Source: an uncultured Alphaproteobacteria bacterium
GTDB lineage: Bacteria; Pseudomonadota; Alphaproteobacteria; Caulobacterales; Parvularculaceae
Direction: 5' to 3'
DNA length: 52,444 bases
Assembly (NCBI GenBank): GCA_902826095.1
Contig: CADEDN010000020.1
Location: 1-52,444 of the forward strand
This document shows positions 1 to 7,377 of the stretch, piece after piece. Both the position numbers and the translations under genes were made by a program. Below the pieces are notes generated by a model. That model made no database searches. It worked only from the letters and a program-made list of their open reading frames with translations, and was not told the origin of the DNA. The first letter of the stretch is position 1, and every line of letters starts with the position of its first letter.

Positions 1-41
1 CCGGGATCTCGTGCGGCCAGAGCGCCGCTAAACTCCCGGGA

Positions 42-129
42 TCCCGGATCAGCGCAGCAGCCCTCATCCTGAGGAGCCGCCGTCAGGCGGCGTCTCGAAG
101 GACGCGCTGCAGCGCATCCGGGATGACAG
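42..129. repeat. Palindromic repeat with a second repeat nested in its loop
   Basis: The outer arms are TCCCGGATCAGCGCAGCAG (42-60) and CGCTGCAGCGCATCCGGGA (105-123), followed by TGACAG. The same palindrome closes both composite repeats at 28640-28859 and 28899-29121, where the loop is only a few bases long. Here the loop holds about 44 extra bases (61-104) that start CCCTCATCCTGAGGAG and end GGCGTCTCGAAGGACG, which resembles a REP-like repeat common in Rhizobiales. That second identity is from memory. No ORF here looks real. Confidence 0.8.
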
Positions 130-171
130 GATGGGATGAATGGTCGGCGCCGCAAAGGGTTGGCGAGGCTG

Positions 172-236
172 GAGAGACCAGGCGGAAACCGCCCCAATCC
201 CCTGCCCCCCTTCCAAGGGGTGGTGAAGGAAGGGGG
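172..236. repeat. Partial copy of the composite intergenic repeat
   Basis: GAGAGACCAGGC(G/T)GAAAC and then CCAATCCC plus a C-rich/G-rich stem follow here, in the same order as at 28877-28945. This marks a diverged and truncated copy of the long repeat found twice upstream of queA. It lies directly after the gcvPB stop codon, so the hairpin may act as a transcript end, but there is no U-tract. Confidence 0.6.
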
Positions 237-245
237 ATCAAAGCC

Positions 246-1817
246 CTACTCCGCCGCCCTGGCGCCGGGGTCGGGCGTCCATCGAAGGATCGGCTTTCGC
301 GCCGCCGCTGTTTCATCAAGGCGCCGGCGCGGCGAGAGCATCGGCGACGCCTTGAAGCGCGCCGCCTCGCCTGCTTTCGCGCGTTTTGCAAGATCGAGCA
401 GCGCGTCGCAGAAGAGATCAAGCTCCTGCTTTGACTCCGACTCCGTCGGTTCGATCAGCATCGCGCCGTGAACGACGAGCGGGAAATACATCGTCATCGG
501 ATGATAGCCCTCGTCGATCATCGCCTTGGCGAAATCGAGCGTTTCAACGCCGGTTCCCTTAAGGAAGTCGTCGTTGAACAGCGCCTCATGCATGCAATAG
601 CCGGGGAACGCCGGCGACATTTCCGCTTTCAGCCGCGCGAGGATGTAGTTGGCGTTGAGGACCGCATCTTCCGACGCCTGACGAATGCCGTCGCCGCCAT
701 GGCTCAGCATATAGGCGAGCGCGCGCACGAACATGCCCATCTGGCCGTGGAAGGCGGTGATGCGCCCGCCGGCGGTCCCCTCGCCTTCCGCTTTCGCGGC
801 GCGGCGCGTCTCGACGAGGTGATAGGTCCCGTCCTCCCGCACCACATAGGGAATGGGCGCGAAGGGCGCGAGCGCGGCTGAAAGGACCGTCGGCCCTGAC
901 CCCGGCCCGCCGCCGCCATGCGGCGTCGAGAATGTCTTGTGGAGATTGATGTGCATGGCGTCGACGCCGAGATCGCCGGGGCGCACCTTGCCGGCGATCG
1001 CGTTGAAGTTCGCGCCGTCGCAATAAAAATAGCCGCCCGCTTCATGCACGGCGTCGGCGATCGCCTTGATGTCGCGCTCAAAGAGCCCGCAGGTGTTCGG
1101 GTTCGTCACCATGATAGCCGCGACATCGGGACCGAGTTTCGCCCGGAATGCCGCGAGATCGACGCGGCCGGTTTCATCGGCCGGAATGTCGTCGACAGTG
1201 AAGCCGCATTGCGCTGCGGTCGCCGGATTGGTGCCATGCGCGGATTCAGGCGCGAGGACGCGCTTCCGCGCGTTTTGCCCGCGCGCGTCGAGCGCCGCCT
1301 TGATCGTCATCATGCCGCAGAGTTCGCCATGCGCGCCGGCCTTCGGCGACATCGCGACGGCGGGCATGCCGGTCATTTCCATCAGCCAGTGCGCGAGCGT
1401 GTCGATCAGCTCGAGCGCACCCTGCACCGTCGATTGCGGTTGCAAGGGATGCACGTCGCCGAAGCCCGGCAGGCGCGCCATTTTCTCATTAAGCCGCGCA
1501 TTGTGCTTCATCGTGCACGAGCCCAATGGAAACGGCCCCATGTCGATCGCGAAATTCTTTTGGCTCAAACGCACGAAGTGTCGCATTGCTTCAGGTTCGG
1601 ACAGGCCGGGCAAGCCGATCGCGCCGGCGCGCTTCATCGCGCCAAGGCGGTCATGCTTTCCCGATGGCGCCGGGAAATCGACGCCGGTCGAGGCGAAGGC
1701 GTCCTTTTCGAAGGAGAGCTTCTCCTCGATCTGCAGCGCGCGGTTGCCGGTGAAAGTGACGACGTCCGCCGCGGCCGCGTCGCCGCGCGTTTGGCGGCCT
1801 TCTTTGTTCATGGTCAT
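246..1817 (-). CDS. gcvPB: Glycine dehydrogenase (decarboxylating) subunit 2
   Basis: This is the C-terminal half of the two-part P-protein. With GcvPA it decarboxylates glycine on PLP and passes the aminomethyl group to the lipoyl arm of GcvH. The protein is 523 residues with the ATG at 1817, the usual size for GcvPB. The PLP lysine is K294 in INLHKTFSTPHGGGGPG, and the SAHGTNPA and NPNTCGLFE motifs are present. The reading frame stays open to 1934, but that extra segment is repeat-like and unlike the family. GGAAAGA lies about 10 nt before the ATG at 1817; a second ATG follows at 1811. It is the last gene of gcvT-H-PA-PB and is separated from gcvPA by 385 bp of palindromes, so its expression may differ from that of the upstream genes. 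Confidence 0.95.
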   Translation of the reverse strand: MTMNKEGRQTRGDAAAADVVTFTGNRALQIEEKLSFEKDAFASTGVDFPAPSGKHDRLGAMKRAGAIGLPGLSEPEAMRHFVRLSQKNFAIDMGPFPLGSCTMKHNARLNEKMARLPGFGDVHPLQPQSTVQGALELIDTLAHWLMEMTGMPAVAMSPKAGAHGELCGMMTIKAALDARGQNARKRVLAPESAHGTNPATAAQCGFTVDDIPADETGRVDLAAFRAKLGPDVAAIMVTNPNTCGLFERDIKAIADAVHEAGGYFYCDGANFNAIAGKVRPGDLGVDAMHINLHKTFSTPHGGGGPGSGPTVLSAALAPFAPIPYVVREDGTYHLVETRRAAKAEGEGTAGGRITAFHGQMGMFVRALAYMLSHGGDGIRQASEDAVLNANYILARLKAEMSPAFPGYCMHEALFNDDFLKGTGVETLDFAKAMIDEGYHPMTMYFPLVVHGAMLIEPTESESKQELDLFCDALLDLAKRAKAGEAARFKASPMLSPRRRLDETAAARKPILRWTPDPGARAAE

Positions 1818-1913
1818 TGCGGAAGTCTTTCCGTAAAATAAGGACCAGTGCCATCCCGGAAATCTGCGAAGCGGTTTATCCGGAATCTTGCGCGAAAGGC
1901 TGCGCTGACGCCG

Positions 1914-1966
1914 CGCGGGATCCCGGCTCTCCACTTCGCTTCGCTGCGTTCCGGCCGGGATGACAG
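1914..1966. repeat. Palindromic repeat 1 in the gcvPA-gcvPB gap
   Basis: The gap 1818-2202 holds no gene, only three palindromes of one family, each bounded by GGGATCCC and CGGGATGACA-type ends. This first unit reads GCGGGATCCCGGC at the left and GGCCGGGATGACAG at the right. It lies between two genes of one operon and would be transcribed with them. Confidence 0.7.
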
Positions 1967-2016
1967 ACGCATCAGAGCGCCTTTTGCAGCGCGCCTCTTG
2001 CAGTGTCGCAACAATT

Positions 2017-2070
2017 TGTCATCCCGCGCGCGCCGCAGCACGCAGTGCTGCGGCGCAGATGCGGGATCCC
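2017..2070. repeat. Palindromic repeat 2 in the gcvPA-gcvPB gap
   Basis: The unit starts TGTCATCCCG and ends GCGGGATCCC, so it lies in the opposite orientation to its neighbours. Its centre is a perfect 11-bp hairpin, CGCCGCAGCAC (2031-2041) with GTGCTGCGGCG (2045-2055), and a 3-nt loop. In mRNA this would be a very stable structure between gcvPA and gcvPB. Confidence 0.7.
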
Positions 2071-2118
2071 CCGCAACCGGGCACCAAAGGTCGCGCGGGA
2101 CCAAGGGCGCTGTAGCGG

Positions 2119-2175
2119 CCCGGGATCCCGTGTCTGCGGCGCAACGCTCCGCGCCGCGCCGCGCACGGGATGACA
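2119..2175. repeat. Palindromic repeat 3 in the gcvPA-gcvPB gap
   Basis: The unit starts CCCGGGATCCCG and ends CACGGGATGACA, with a GC-rich imperfect stem between. It faces repeat 2 head to head, with about 50 bp of unique sequence between them. It ends 27 bp before the gcvPA stop codon. Confidence 0.65.
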
Positions 2176-2202
2176 TGAGCGGGAAAGGCCTCAAACCACC
2201 CA

Positions 2203-3543
2203 TCACAGAAGTTTCTCCAGGGCCGTCCGAAACGCGCCAATATCCCCATCCGTCACGCATTCCGTCGCCGCGACAATCAATAGATCATGCGCCGCCTTGT
2301 CATGCGGCCAGAGCCGTTCGCCCGGAACGCCGGCGAGAACGCCCTCGGCGGCGAGTTTTTCGACGACGCCTGCCGCGTTTGTCGGCAGGCGCAGCGTGAA
2401 CTCGTTGAAGTAGGATTTCGTCAGCATGCTGACGCCTTTGACGCCGGCGAGCGCCTCCGCTGTCTTGCACGCGGCTTCATGATTGAGCATCGCGACGCGG
2501 CGAAGGCCAGCTTCGCCGAGCAGGGTCATGTGGACGGTGAAGGCGAGCGCGCAGAGGCCGGAATTCGTGCAGATATTCGACGTCGCCTTGTCGCGGCGGA
2601 TATGCTGCTCGCGCGTCGACAAGGTGAGAACAAAGCCGCGCCTGCCGTCGGCGTCGACCGTCATGCCGCAATAGCGGCCGGGCGTCTGGCGAATGAGTTT
2701 TTCGCGCGTCGCGAAGAAGCCGACATAGGGTCCGCCGAAATTCAATCCATTGCCGATCGACTGGCCTTCGCCGACGACGATGTCGGCGCCCATTTCGCCG
2801 GGGCTTTTGACGGCGCCCAGCGACATGATCTCCGTCACCACGGCGACAAGGAGAACGCCTTTCGCCTGACAGGCTTTCGAAAGCGCGGAGAGATCGCAAA
2901 GATTGCCGAATACGTCCGGCGTCTGCACGATGACGCAGGAAGTCTCTGCGTCGATCGCCGCCGCCAGATCTTCTTGTCCCTCAATGTCGATCGGCAGCTG
3001 GGCGACCTTGTCGCCGAGGAGTTCGACGTTGGTTCGCGTCGTCGCCGCATAATGCGGGTGGAGCGCGCCGGAAAGGACGACGCGCCCGCGTTTCGTGACG
3101 CGCCGCGCCATCAGCGCCGCCTCGGCGCAGGCAGTCGAGCCGTCATACATCGAGGCGTTGGCGACCTCCATGCCGGTCAAGGCCGCGATCTGAGTCTGGA
3201 ATTCGAAAAGATATTGCAAGGTCCCCTGCGCGATTTCCGGCTGGTAGGGCGTGTAGGAGGTCAAAAACTCCGAACGCTGAATGACGTGATCGACGCTCGC
3301 CGGCACATGATGCTTGTAGGCGCCGCAGCCGACGAAAAACGGCCCCGCGCCCGCCGCACGGTTCTTCGCCGCCATCGCGCCCATGATGCGCTCGACCTCA
3401 AGCTCGCCCCGATGCGGCGGCAGATCGATCTTCGCGTTGAGGACAGCCTTCGGCACGTCGACGTAAAGATCATCGATCGACTTCGCGCCGATGACGTTGA
3501 GCATCTGGCGCCGGTCGGCGTCGGATAAAGGAAGGTAGCGCAT
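2203..3543 (-). CDS. gcvPA: Glycine dehydrogenase (decarboxylating) subunit 1
   Basis: This is the N-terminal half of the P-protein, 446 residues, the family's normal length. It starts [15 protein letters not shown] and carries the expected [20 protein letters not shown] and [16 protein letters not shown] segments. It has no PLP lysine of its own; the cofactor is held by GcvPB, and the two form a heterodimeric unit. The ATG at 3543 follows the gcvH stop by 3 nt (TGA CCG ATG), so translation is probably coupled to gcvH. The following gap to gcvPB is unusually long and full of repeats. Confidence 0.96.
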   Translation of the reverse strand: MRYLPLSDADRRQMLNVIGAKSIDDLYVDVPKAVLNAKIDLPPHRGELEVERIMGAMAAKNRAAGAGPFFVGCGAYKHHVPASVDHVIQRSEFLTSYTPYQPEIAQGTLQYLFEFQTQIAALTGMEVANASMYDGSTACAEAALMARRVTKRGRVVLSGALHPHYAATTRTNVELLGDKVAQLPIDIEGQEDLAAAIDAETSCVIVQTPDVFGNLCDLSALSKACQAKGVLLVAVVTEIMSLGAVKSPGEMGADIVVGEGQSIGNGLNFGGPYVGFFATREKLIRQTPGRYCGMTVDADGRRGFVLTLSTREQHIRRDKATSNICTNSGLCALAFTVHMTLLGEAGLRRVAMLNHEAACKTAEALAGVKGVSMLTKSYFNEFTLRLPTNAAGVVEKLAAEGVLAGVPGERLWPHDKAAHDLLIVAATECVTDGDIGAFRTALEKLL

Positions 3544-3546
3544 CGG

Positions 3547-3918
3547 TCAGTGCGACTCCGCAAACGCTCTGTACGCGGCCGCGTCCATCAACTCGTTCGC
3601 TTCCGCTGCATTGGAAACTTTCAGCTTGACGAACCACGCGCCGCCCTCGGGGTCGCCGTTCACCTTGGCTGGATCGTCAACGATCGCCTGGTTCGCCTCG
3701 ACGACTTCGCCCGAGATCGGCGCATAGACGTCGGACGCGGCTTTCACCGATTCAACGACCGCCATGTCGTCGCCCTTCTTGAACGTCTTGCCGATGGCGG
3801 GGAGTTCGACGAACACAACGTCGCCCAATTGCTCGGCGGCGTGCGCGCTGATGCCGATCGTCGCGACGGCGCCGTCGAGGCGCACCCATTCATGGTCTTT
3901 GGTGTATTTCACAGTCAT
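3547..3918 (-). CDS. gcvH: Glycine cleavage system H protein
   Basis: GcvH is a small acidic carrier whose lipoyl-lysine shuttles the aminomethyl group from P-protein to T-protein and is then reoxidised by lipoamide dehydrogenase. The protein has 123 residues. The start [16 protein letters not shown] is typical, and the lipoylation site is the lysine in [25 protein letters not shown] lies 6 nt before the ATG at 3918. It is the second gene of the operon, with repeat DNA between it and gcvT and 3 nt between it and gcvPA. No lipoamide dehydrogenase (L-protein) gene is in the window. Confidence 0.97.
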   Translation of the reverse strand: MTVKYTKDHEWVRLDGAVATIGISAHAAEQLGDVVFVELPAIGKTFKKGDDMAVVESVKAASDVYAPISGEVVEANQAIVDDPAKVNGDPEGGAWFVKLKVSNAAEANELMDAAAYRAFAESH

Positions 3919-3964
3919 TGCTGGCTCCTCGATTGCGGAAAGTCGGATGACGATCGCTCCAAAG

Positions 3965-4060
3965 CCCCTCTCCCGCCTGCGGGAGTGGGGTTGGGGTGAG
4001 GGGAAGAAAAAACGAGATCGCTAACAGTCGACGTCCCCTCACCCTGCCCTCTCCCGCAAG
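3965..4060. repeat. Palindromic repeat between gcvT and gcvH
   Basis: The unit contains a perfect hairpin, CTCCCGC-CT-GCGGGAG at 3970-3985, and a longer-range pair, GGGGTGAGGGG (3993-4003) with CCCCTCACCC (4035-4044). CTCTCCCGCAAG continues after it. It fills most of the 186-bp gap and contains no gene. It is a different family from the CGGGATGAC palindromes elsewhere in the operon. Confidence 0.7.
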
Positions 4061-4104
4061 CAAGAGTGGGTTCGTTTCCCCATCTACAGGCGTTCGCAAG
4101 GCTT

Positions 4105-5256
4105 CTACCCTCTATAATACGTATGCGGAACAAACGGCATGTCGACGACGCGGGCGGCGAGCGGTTTTCCGCGCACCATCAGCTGCACGGCCGTTCCCGT
4201 CTTCGAATGCGCATGATCGACGTAACCCATGGCGACAGGGCCGTCGACGGTCGGTCCAAAGCCGCCTGACGTCACGATGCCGATCCGTTCGCCGTTCATG
4301 CCGACGATTTCGGCGCCCTCGCGCGCCGGCGCGCGGCCATCGGGCTTTAAGCCGACGCGAAGCCGCTTTGGCCCATTCGCCAGCTCGGAGAGAATGCGCT
4401 TTGCGCCCGGAAAATTCGCTTCTTCCTTGCGGCGCTTGCCGAGCGCGAAGGCGATATTGCCTTCAACCGGCGAGGTCGTCGCATCGATGTCATGGCCGTA
4501 AAGGCAAAGCCCCGCTTCAAGCCGCAGCGAGTCGCGCGCGCCAAGGCCGATCGGCGCGACATCGGGATGGGCGAGCATCGCCTTCGCGAGCTTTTCCGCA
4601 TGCGAACTGGGGACCGAAACTTCAAATCCGTCCTCGCCCGTATAGCCGCAGCGCGAGACGATGAGATAAGCGCCGGCCCAGTCATAAGGCGCCATGGTCA
4701 TGAAGGTCTGCTTCGCCGTGCCCGGAACGATCGCGTCGAGAACGCGCGCCGACGCCGGTCCCTGCAAGGCGAGGAGGCTGCGATCGTCGGCGATCTTGAG
4801 GTTCGCGCGATCCGCCAGCGAATTCCGGATATGCGCGAAGTCCTGATCCTTGCACGCGGCGTTGACGACGAGGAACAGCATGCCCTGCAAATCGTCGTGC
4901 AAGGGGCGCGTCACCATGAGATCGTCCATGATGCCGCCCTCGGCGTTCAAGAGCGCCGAGTAGCGCATCCCGCCTTTCTTCAGCTTGCGGATTTCTCCAG
5001 GCAGCAGCGTCTCGATCGCGTCCGAAATATCAGCGTGCGCGGCGTCGCTCCCTTGCGCCAGGCGCGTCGTCGTCAAGAACGCCTGTCCCATATGCGAGAC
5101 GTCGAAGAGCCCCGCTTTGGCGCGCGTCCAGAGGTGCTCTTTCAGGACGCCATCCGGATATTGCACCGGCATCTCATAGCCGGCGAATTCGACCATCTTG
5201 CCGCCGAGCGAGAGATGCAGGCCGTGAAGCGATGTGCGTTTCATTGTCGGTTCCAT
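4105..5256 (-). CDS. gcvT: Aminomethyltransferase (glycine cleavage T protein)
   Basis: GcvT releases ammonia from the aminomethyl-lipoyl group of GcvH and transfers the one-carbon unit to tetrahydrofolate. The frame gives 383 residues from the ATG at 5256; a second ATG at 5244 (MKRTSLHGLHL) is equally plausible. The folate-binding core shows GMRYSALLNAEGGIMDDLM, ALQGPASARVLD, RCGYTGEDGFEVSVP and LRLEAGLCLYGHD, in the family's order, and the C-terminal barrel ends IGIVTSGGFGPT...MGYVD. It is the first gene of the operon, directly behind a tandem glycine riboswitch and a hairpin that reaches to within 10 nt of the start. Confidence 0.96.
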   Translation of the reverse strand: MEPTMKRTSLHGLHLSLGGKMVEFAGYEMPVQYPDGVLKEHLWTRAKAGLFDVSHMGQAFLTTTRLAQGSDAAHADISDAIETLLPGEIRKLKKGGMRYSALLNAEGGIMDDLMVTRPLHDDLQGMLFLVVNAACKDQDFAHIRNSLADRANLKIADDRSLLALQGPASARVLDAIVPGTAKQTFMTMAPYDWAGAYLIVSRCGYTGEDGFEVSVPSSHAEKLAKAMLAHPDVAPIGLGARDSLRLEAGLCLYGHDIDATTSPVEGNIAFALGKRRKEEANFPGAKRILSELANGPKRLRVGLKPDGRAPAREGAEIVGMNGERIGIVTSGGFGPTVDGPVAMGYVDHAHSKTGTAVQLMVRGKPLAARVVDMPFVPHTYYRG

Positions 5257-5265
5257 GAACAGGGC

Positions 5266-5281
5266 CCGCTCAAGGGAGCGG
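5266..5281 (-). promoter_or_regulatory. Hairpin at the gcvT ribosome site, likely riboswitch output
   Basis: On the minus strand CCGCTC-CCTT-GAGCGG forms a perfect 6-bp stem with a 4-nt loop. Its 3' arm (GAGCGG, continuing GCCC) occupies the place of the Shine-Dalgarno sequence, 10 nt before the ATG at 5256. No T-run follows, so control of translation is more likely than termination. That reading is inference. Confidence 0.5.
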
Positions 5282-5284
5282 CGA

Positions 5285-5478
5285 CCCCGGCTGTCACGGA
5301 ACCTGAGAGATTTCGCGGGCGCGCACGAACGGCCGGCTTACTCCTTCGGTGGAATGGGCTCTCGCCCCTTCGCTTTCCAGCCCTTCTTACGCGCGCGGTC
5401 CTTTTGCCTGAGAGTTTCCGGGGCGGTTGCTCCTTCGGCGCCGCCGGCTCACCGCCGACGGTCTCTCCCGCATCACGC
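5285..5478 (-). promoter_or_regulatory. Tandem glycine riboswitch
   Basis: Read on the minus strand, aptamer 1 (about 5474-5391) contains GCGGGAGAGACC, GCGCCGAAGGAGCAA and GGAAACTCTCAGGCAAAAGG. Aptamer 2 (about 5378-5291) contains GGGGCGAGAGCCC, CACCGAAGGAGTAAG and GAAATCTCTCAGGTTCCGTG. These are the conserved P1/P3 elements of the glycine aptamer, present twice with a short linker. In this family glycine binding normally turns on gcv expression. Only about 35 nt separate aptamer 2 from the gcvT start. Confidence 0.95.
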
Positions 5479-5552
5479 GTAACGACGTTTCCGCCGTCGC
5501 GCGCGACAATAGGCGGCGCGCGGCCCTAGTCAATGATTCGACCCGAGGATTC

Positions 5553-6041
5553 TTACGCCGCCGCCGGCTGGCAATTCGAACAGACGCCGCGCGCTTCAAG
5601 CCGCGCCGTCTTCATCTGGAAAGACGATTGCCGCATCAGCGGCCGAAGCTCGGCGATGATGCTTTCAAGCTCGACTTCCTTGGCGGTCGCGCAGGTCTCG
5701 CAGACCAGAAATACCTGCACGTCATGCGGGCCGTCATGTTCGCAAGGATAGAACGCGTTGATCCCCGCTAGCTTGTGGATCAGTCCCTTTTCCTCAAGCC
5801 CTTCAAGCGCCCGGTAGACCGTCATCGGCGCGCGGACGCCCTTTTCCTTCAGACGGTCGAGAATTTCATAGGCCTTGAGGCCGGCCCCTGCCTCCATCAG
5901 CGCATCCCAAACGAGGGTCTCATTGCGTGTCAGGCCTTTTGGCTCGGCCTGCGCGTCATCCTTTGCTATTTCGTGATTATGGCCGTGGTCGCAGCCATTA
6001 TGGCCGTCGCCGCCTTTGCCGCCGTTTTTCTTTGAGCCCAT
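5553..6041 (-). CDS. zur: Fur-family zinc-type regulator (Zur-like)
   Basis: The product is a metal-dependent repressor with a winged-helix DNA-binding domain (TRNETLVWDALMEAG, APMTVYRALEGLEEKGL) and a C-terminal dimer domain. The pairs CETC and CSNC form the structural zinc site. Sequence and spacing look more like Zur than Fur, but I cannot exclude another metal. The N-terminus is unusual: about 25 residues rich in Gly, His and Asp (GHNGCDHGHNHE) come before the first helix and may bind extra metal. The ATG at 6041 has GGGGTGG 6-12 nt upstream; a GTG at 6050 is the alternative. No zinc transporter genes lie next to it, and a palindrome upstream suggests self-regulation. Confidence 0.85.
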   Translation of the reverse strand: MGSKKNGGKGGDGHNGCDHGHNHEIAKDDAQAEPKGLTRNETLVWDALMEAGAGLKAYEILDRLKEKGVRAPMTVYRALEGLEEKGLIHKLAGINAFYPCEHDGPHDVQVFLVCETCATAKEVELESIIAELRPLMRQSSFQMKTARLEARGVCSNCQPAAA

Positions 6042-6070
6042 GCCGGCCACCCCGCGTTGAGGTTAGTCAG

Positions 6071-6088
6071 GTTATATCATGTTATAGC
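6071..6088. promoter_or_regulatory. Probable Zur operator
   Basis: GTTATATCATGTTATAGC matches its own reverse complement at 14 of 18 positions and lies about 30 nt before the zur start. AT-rich palindromes built on GTTATA/TATAAC are the known type of Zur site in alphaproteobacteria. Both genes next to it point left, so it can only serve zur (or read-through into it). Confidence 0.6.
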
Positions 6089-6099
6089 ATCTGGGAAGC

Positions 6100-7350
6100 T
6101 CAATACAGGAATTTTTTATTACGGAACCACTTTGAGGCGAGCCATTTTTCGCCGCGCGTGACCGCGATTCCGGCATGCCTTGACGCGGGGTCCGGCTCGC
6201 CAGCCGCATCAACATTGGAAAAGACAAGTAAATCACCGACTTCGCCGCGGAATTTGAGGTCTGATGAGAGGAAGTGGGTCTCGCCGCCTTCATAGTCCTT
6301 GGACAGGTACAAGAGCGCGGTCCTGATCCGCTGGCCGCTTTTGTCGAAATCAGCGCCGGCAGGAATGCAGTCGAGATGCGGCCGGTAGAGCTGGCCCGGC
6401 GTGTAGCGCAGCACGCTCAGAAATTCCGCGTTTTCCTCCGGCAGTCCGACGGCGTCAACGACAAGCCGGTTGAGCGCGATCAGCGCGAGATCAAGATCAA
6501 TTGGCGACAGGCTGGCCGTCGCCGAGGTTCGAAGCGGGTCGCGAAGGAACCGGTCCGCCTTGGGATCGTAAACCAGCGAAGGGCCGAGATACGGCATCGA
6601 CGCGGCGATCGCATATTCGCAAAGTTCGGGCGCGACCGCGCCGCGAAAAAGGATGGCGTCGGGGCTCTCGCTCAACCGCTCCGCCTCCTGACGAAATGCG
6701 GGCGACAGTGAGATCCTGCCGGCGATTGAGGCCCAATCGACCGCACGGGGTCTCTCGCCGCAGGGAGCGGCGTCCGCCCTGAGCGCGGCGAGCCGCGGGT
6801 AGCGAGCGCGCTCAAGCATGGAAGCGCTGGCGGCGACGCTCTCATCATCAGAAAGCCCGCGCTTTGCGCGCGCAAGGCAGAACGCGGCCGCAACCGGATC
6901 GCTCCCGGAGCCGATCGATACGAGCCCCGCAATGTCCGGATCGTTCGCATCGCCAAGCGCGAGGAGTCCGGCCAATTCGCGGCAGGCCGCGGCGTCGCCG
7001 GCTCGCGCAAGGTCGATCGCCCCATCGATCGCCTGTCGATCGTCGCGCGGACCGCCCATCCCCATCGCGCGCAAGACGCCGAACTTGCGGCGCGCCGCCG
7101 CCGAACCCGCCGCCATCGCGCGCTGCAAAAGAATTATCGCCTCATCAATTGACGTCAGCGAATTGAGCCGGCGCGTCGCCAGAGTGTAAATCGCGTCGGC
7201 GCACCCCGACGCCGCCGCCGATTGCAGCCAATGCTCGGCTTCAGCCTTCCGGCCGCTTCGGCTCAAGGCCGCCGCGAGCGCATATTGGGCGTTCGGATCG
7301 CCGTTCTTCGCCTTGTCGGCGAGCAGGGCGAAATCCTGCGGAGTTTCCAT
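6100..7350 (-). CDS. Sel1-repeat protein with a prolyl-4-hydroxylase-type 2OG-Fe(II) domain
   Basis: Residues about 1-190 are helical Sel1/TPR-like repeats (QYALAAALSRSGRKAEAEHWLQ, CADAIYTLATRRL). Residues about 230-416 are a P4H-like dioxygenase. The iron ligands are visible as H325 and D327 (YRPHLDC) and H392 (SRHAGIAV), with K402 (GEKWLASKWFR) as the expected 2-oxoglutarate-binding residue. It should therefore be an active hydroxylase; the substrate is unknown, and the repeats probably bind a partner protein. It follows the iron-binding protein gene fbpA by 27 nt on the same strand, so the two are probably cotranscribed and iron-regulated together. There is no signal peptide; it should be cytoplasmic. 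Confidence 0.82.
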   Translation of the reverse strand: METPQDFALLADKAKNGDPNAQYALAAALSRSGRKAEAEHWLQSAAASGCADAIYTLATRRLNSLTSIDEAIILLQRAMAAGSAAARRKFGVLRAMGMGGPRDDRQAIDGAIDLARAGDAAACRELAGLLALGDANDPDIAGLVSIGSGSDPVAAAFCLARAKRGLSDDESVAASASMLERARYPRLAALRADAAPCGERPRAVDWASIAGRISLSPAFRQEAERLSESPDAILFRGAVAPELCEYAIAASMPYLGPSLVYDPKADRFLRDPLRTSATASLSPIDLDLALIALNRLVVDAVGLPEENAEFLSVLRYTPGQLYRPHLDCIPAGADFDKSGQRIRTALLYLSKDYEGGETHFLSSDLKFRGEVGDLLVFSNVDAAGEPDPASRHAGIAVTRGEKWLASKWFRNKKFLY

Positions 7351-7377
7351 TCCGCGAGACTATCATCGGCGCTGTTT

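Noticed and set aside
918-1841. Long plus-strand frames opposite gcvPB (also opposite gcvPA, soxA, soxB, queA and parC)
   Set aside because: They read as Arg/Ala/Asp-rich sequence without motifs and mirror the codon bias of genuine genes on the other strand.
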